A stretch of DNA of 64,000 nt from Meghimatium bilineatum (lineage: Eukaryota > Mollusca > Gastropoda > Stylommatophora > Philomycidae), in NCBI GenBank assembly GCA_034231615.1, contig CM067317.1:13991316-14055315 (forward strand), given 5' to 3'. The notes under the pieces were generated by a model that had not been told where the DNA came from, ran no database searches, and saw only the letters and a list, made by a program, of their open reading frames with translations. Position numbers and translations under genes: made by a program. Positions 61,955-64,000 of this stretch are shown one piece after another (the first letter of the stretch is position 1; every line of letters begins with the position of its first letter).

Positions 61955-63928
61955 TATGGACAATAATCTAACAGGATGAGTACATGTTCGTCTATCACAA
62001 TATGGACAATAATCTAACAGGACGAGTACATGTTCGTCTATCACAATATAGACAATGATCTAACAGGATGAGTACATGTTCGTCTATCACAATATGGACA
62101 ATGATCTAACAGGACGAGTACATGTTCGTCTATCACAATATGGACAATGATCTAACAGGATGAGTACATGTTCGTCTATCACAATATGGACAATGATCTA
62201 ACAGGATGAGTACATGTTCGTCTACCACAAACAGGACGAGTACATGTTCGTCTATCACAATATAGACAATGATCTAACAGGATGAGTACATGTTCGTCTA
62301 TCACAATATGGACAATGATCTAACAGGATGAGTACATGTTCGTCTATCACAATATAGACAATGATCTAACAGGATGAGTACATGTTCGTCTATCACAATA
62401 TGGACAATGATCTAACAGGACGAGTACATGTTCGTCTATCACAATATGGACAATGATCTAACATGATGAGTACATGTTCGTCTATCACAATATGGACAAT
62501 GATCTAACAGGATGAGTACATGTTCGTCTACCACAAACAGGACGAGTACATGTTCGTCTATCACAATATGGACAATGATCTAACAGGACGAGTACATGTT
62601 CGTCTATCACAATATAGACAATGATCTAACAGGATGAGTACATGTTCGTCTATCACAATATGGACAATGATCTAACAGGATGAGTACATGTTCGTCTATC
62701 ACAATATAGACAATGATCTAACAGGATGAGTACATGTTCGTCTATCACAATATGGACAATGATCTAACAGGACGAGTACATGTTCGTCTATCACAATATG
62801 GACAATGATCTAACAGGATGAGTACATGTTCGTCTATCACAATATGGACAATGATCTAACAGGATGAGTACATGTTCGTCTATCACAATATGGACAATGA
62901 TCTAACAGGATGAGTACATGTTCGTCTATCACAATATGGACAATGATCTAACAGGATGAGTACATGTTTGTCTACCACAAACAGGACGAGTACATGTTCG
63001 TCTATCACAATATGGACAATGATCTAACAGGACGAGTGCATGTTCGTCTATCACAATATGGACAATGATCTAACAGGACGAGTACATGTTCGTCTATCAC
63101 AATATGGACAATGATCTAACAGGATGAGTACATGTTCGTCTATCACAATATGGACAATGATCTAACAGGATGAGTACATGTTCGTCTACCACAAACAGGA
63201 CGAGTACATGTTCGTCTATCACAATATGGACAATGATCTAACAGGATGAGTACATGTTCGTCTATCACAATATGGACAATGATCTAACAGGATGAGTACA
63301 TGTTCGTCTATAACAATATAGACAATGATCTAACAGGACGAGTACATGTTCGTCTATCACAATATGGACAATGATCTAACAGGACGAGTACATGTTCGTC
63401 TATCACAATATGGACAATGATCTAACAGGATGAGTACATGTTCGTCTATCACAATATGGACAATGATCTAACAGGATGAGTACATGTTCGTCTACCACAA
63501 ACAGGACGAGTACATGTTCGTCTATCACAATATGGACAATGATCTAACAGGATGAGTACATGTTCGTCTACCACAAACAGGACGAGTACATGTTCGTCTA
63601 TCACAATATGGACAATGATCTAACAGGACGAGTACATGTTCGTCTATCACAATATGGACAATGATCTAACAGGACGAGTACATGTTCGTCTATCACAATA
63701 TGGACAATGATCTAACAGGACGAGTACATGTTCGTCTATCACAATATAGACAATGATCTAACAGGACGAGTACATGTTCGTCTATCACAATATAGACAAT
63801 GATCTAACAGGACGAGTACATGTTCGTCTATCACAATATAGACAATGATCTAACAGGACGAGTACATGTTCGTCTATCACAATATGGACAATGATCTAAC
63901 AGGACGAGTACATGTTCGTCTATCACAA
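61955..63928. repeat. 46-bp satellite, 45 units (39 full, 6 short)
   Basis: Unit TATGGACAATGATCTAACAG, then GA(T/C)GAGTACATGTTCGTC, then TATCACAA. Thirty-nine units are 46 bp. Six are 30 bp, all lacking the same 16 bases and all reading TACCACAAACAGGACGAG, at 62223, 62529, 62973, 63187, 63493 and 63569. Spacing is exact throughout: the whole 1974-bp array is 39x46 + 6x30. A G/A and a T/C site vary between units. Each unit holds GACGA...TCGTC, a 5-bp inverted pair around an 8-base loop. Confidence 0.95.
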
Positions 63929-64000
63929 ACTATGATGATCATTTGTTAAATCCACTTTTAAAATGAAGTTAGAATTATATCCTTGACTATGTGTTGTGCG
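63929..64000. other. Window end, unassigned
   Basis: Seventy-two bases of sequence after the satellite; nothing recognised. Confidence 0.4.

Noticed and set aside
61955..63928. CRISPR array
   Set aside because: No unique spacers between repeats; it is a direct satellite in a eukaryotic genome.
61955..63928. Hammerhead ribozyme in the satellite
   Set aside because: Neither strand of the unit contains the CTGANGA and GAAA core in the required arrangement.

Overview
This is AT-rich, repeat-dense animal nuclear DNA. The only host gene I can assemble is a spliced, minus-strand Rab7 small GTPase gene (coding 27189 down to 17065, four coding exons, 205 residues, GT-AG introns). Its introns are full of transposon debris. 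A lophotrochozoan, most likely a mollusc, fits the mix of RTE/I-like LINEs, Penelope elements, tRNA-derived SINEs, mariner and hAT elements, but no diagnostic locus fixes the species. There are no bacterial features, CRISPR arrays or rRNA genes.

Layout. 1-17 kb: a (TA)n tract, minisatellites (30-bp at 3.5 kb, 40-bp at 5.8 kb), a run of decayed LINE 3' ends, a piggyBac-like and a Tigger-like non-autonomous element, and tRNA-derived SINE remnants. 17-27.2 kb: Rab7, with copy 1 of an unusual 1.33-kb retroposon in an intron. 27-35.5 kb: more repeats, a 37-bp tandem array grown out of LINE RNase H sequence, and a candidate noncoding 5' exon of Rab7 at 35.0 kb. 36-39.3 kb: a long foldback and LINE tails. 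40.4-45.6 kb: a Penelope-like element broken by nested insertions, including copy 2 of the 1.33-kb retroposon. 45.9-49 kb: scattered gene-like signals (splice donors, two CRE octamers, an acidic C-terminal reading frame with a poly(A) signal) that I cannot join into a gene. 51.9-52.9 kb: the best preserved LINE RNase H region. 54-59 kb: further LINE tails and a hAT element carrying a 50-bp minisatellite. 59.7-61.3 kb: an intact mariner inside a hAT-type MITE. 61.95-63.93 kb: a 45-unit, 46-bp satellite.

How the elements relate. Two abundant short repeats (called A, about 270 bp, and B, about 150 bp) share a 3' end, GTTTGAGAACGAACGC plus a (GAA)n tail. The same kind of end is seen on LINE fragments of families R6 and R1, and the 1.33-kb retroposon shares part of the A body and an altered version of its 3' end. 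The most economical reading is a set of non-autonomous retroposons served by one group of LINEs. The 1.33-kb element has 10-12-bp target-site duplications at both copies, about 97% identity between copies by eye, no reverse transcriptase and internal tandem repeats. It is the best candidate here for something undescribed.

LINE family labels used below are local: RTE (3' (TTGA)n tail), R1 (RNase H, GAA tail), R2 and R3 (RNase H with a GHAGV box), R4 (KRGRP tail), R5 (RNase H, GH.NTPGN), R6 and R7 (IKWF.H/GRPRKRW tails).
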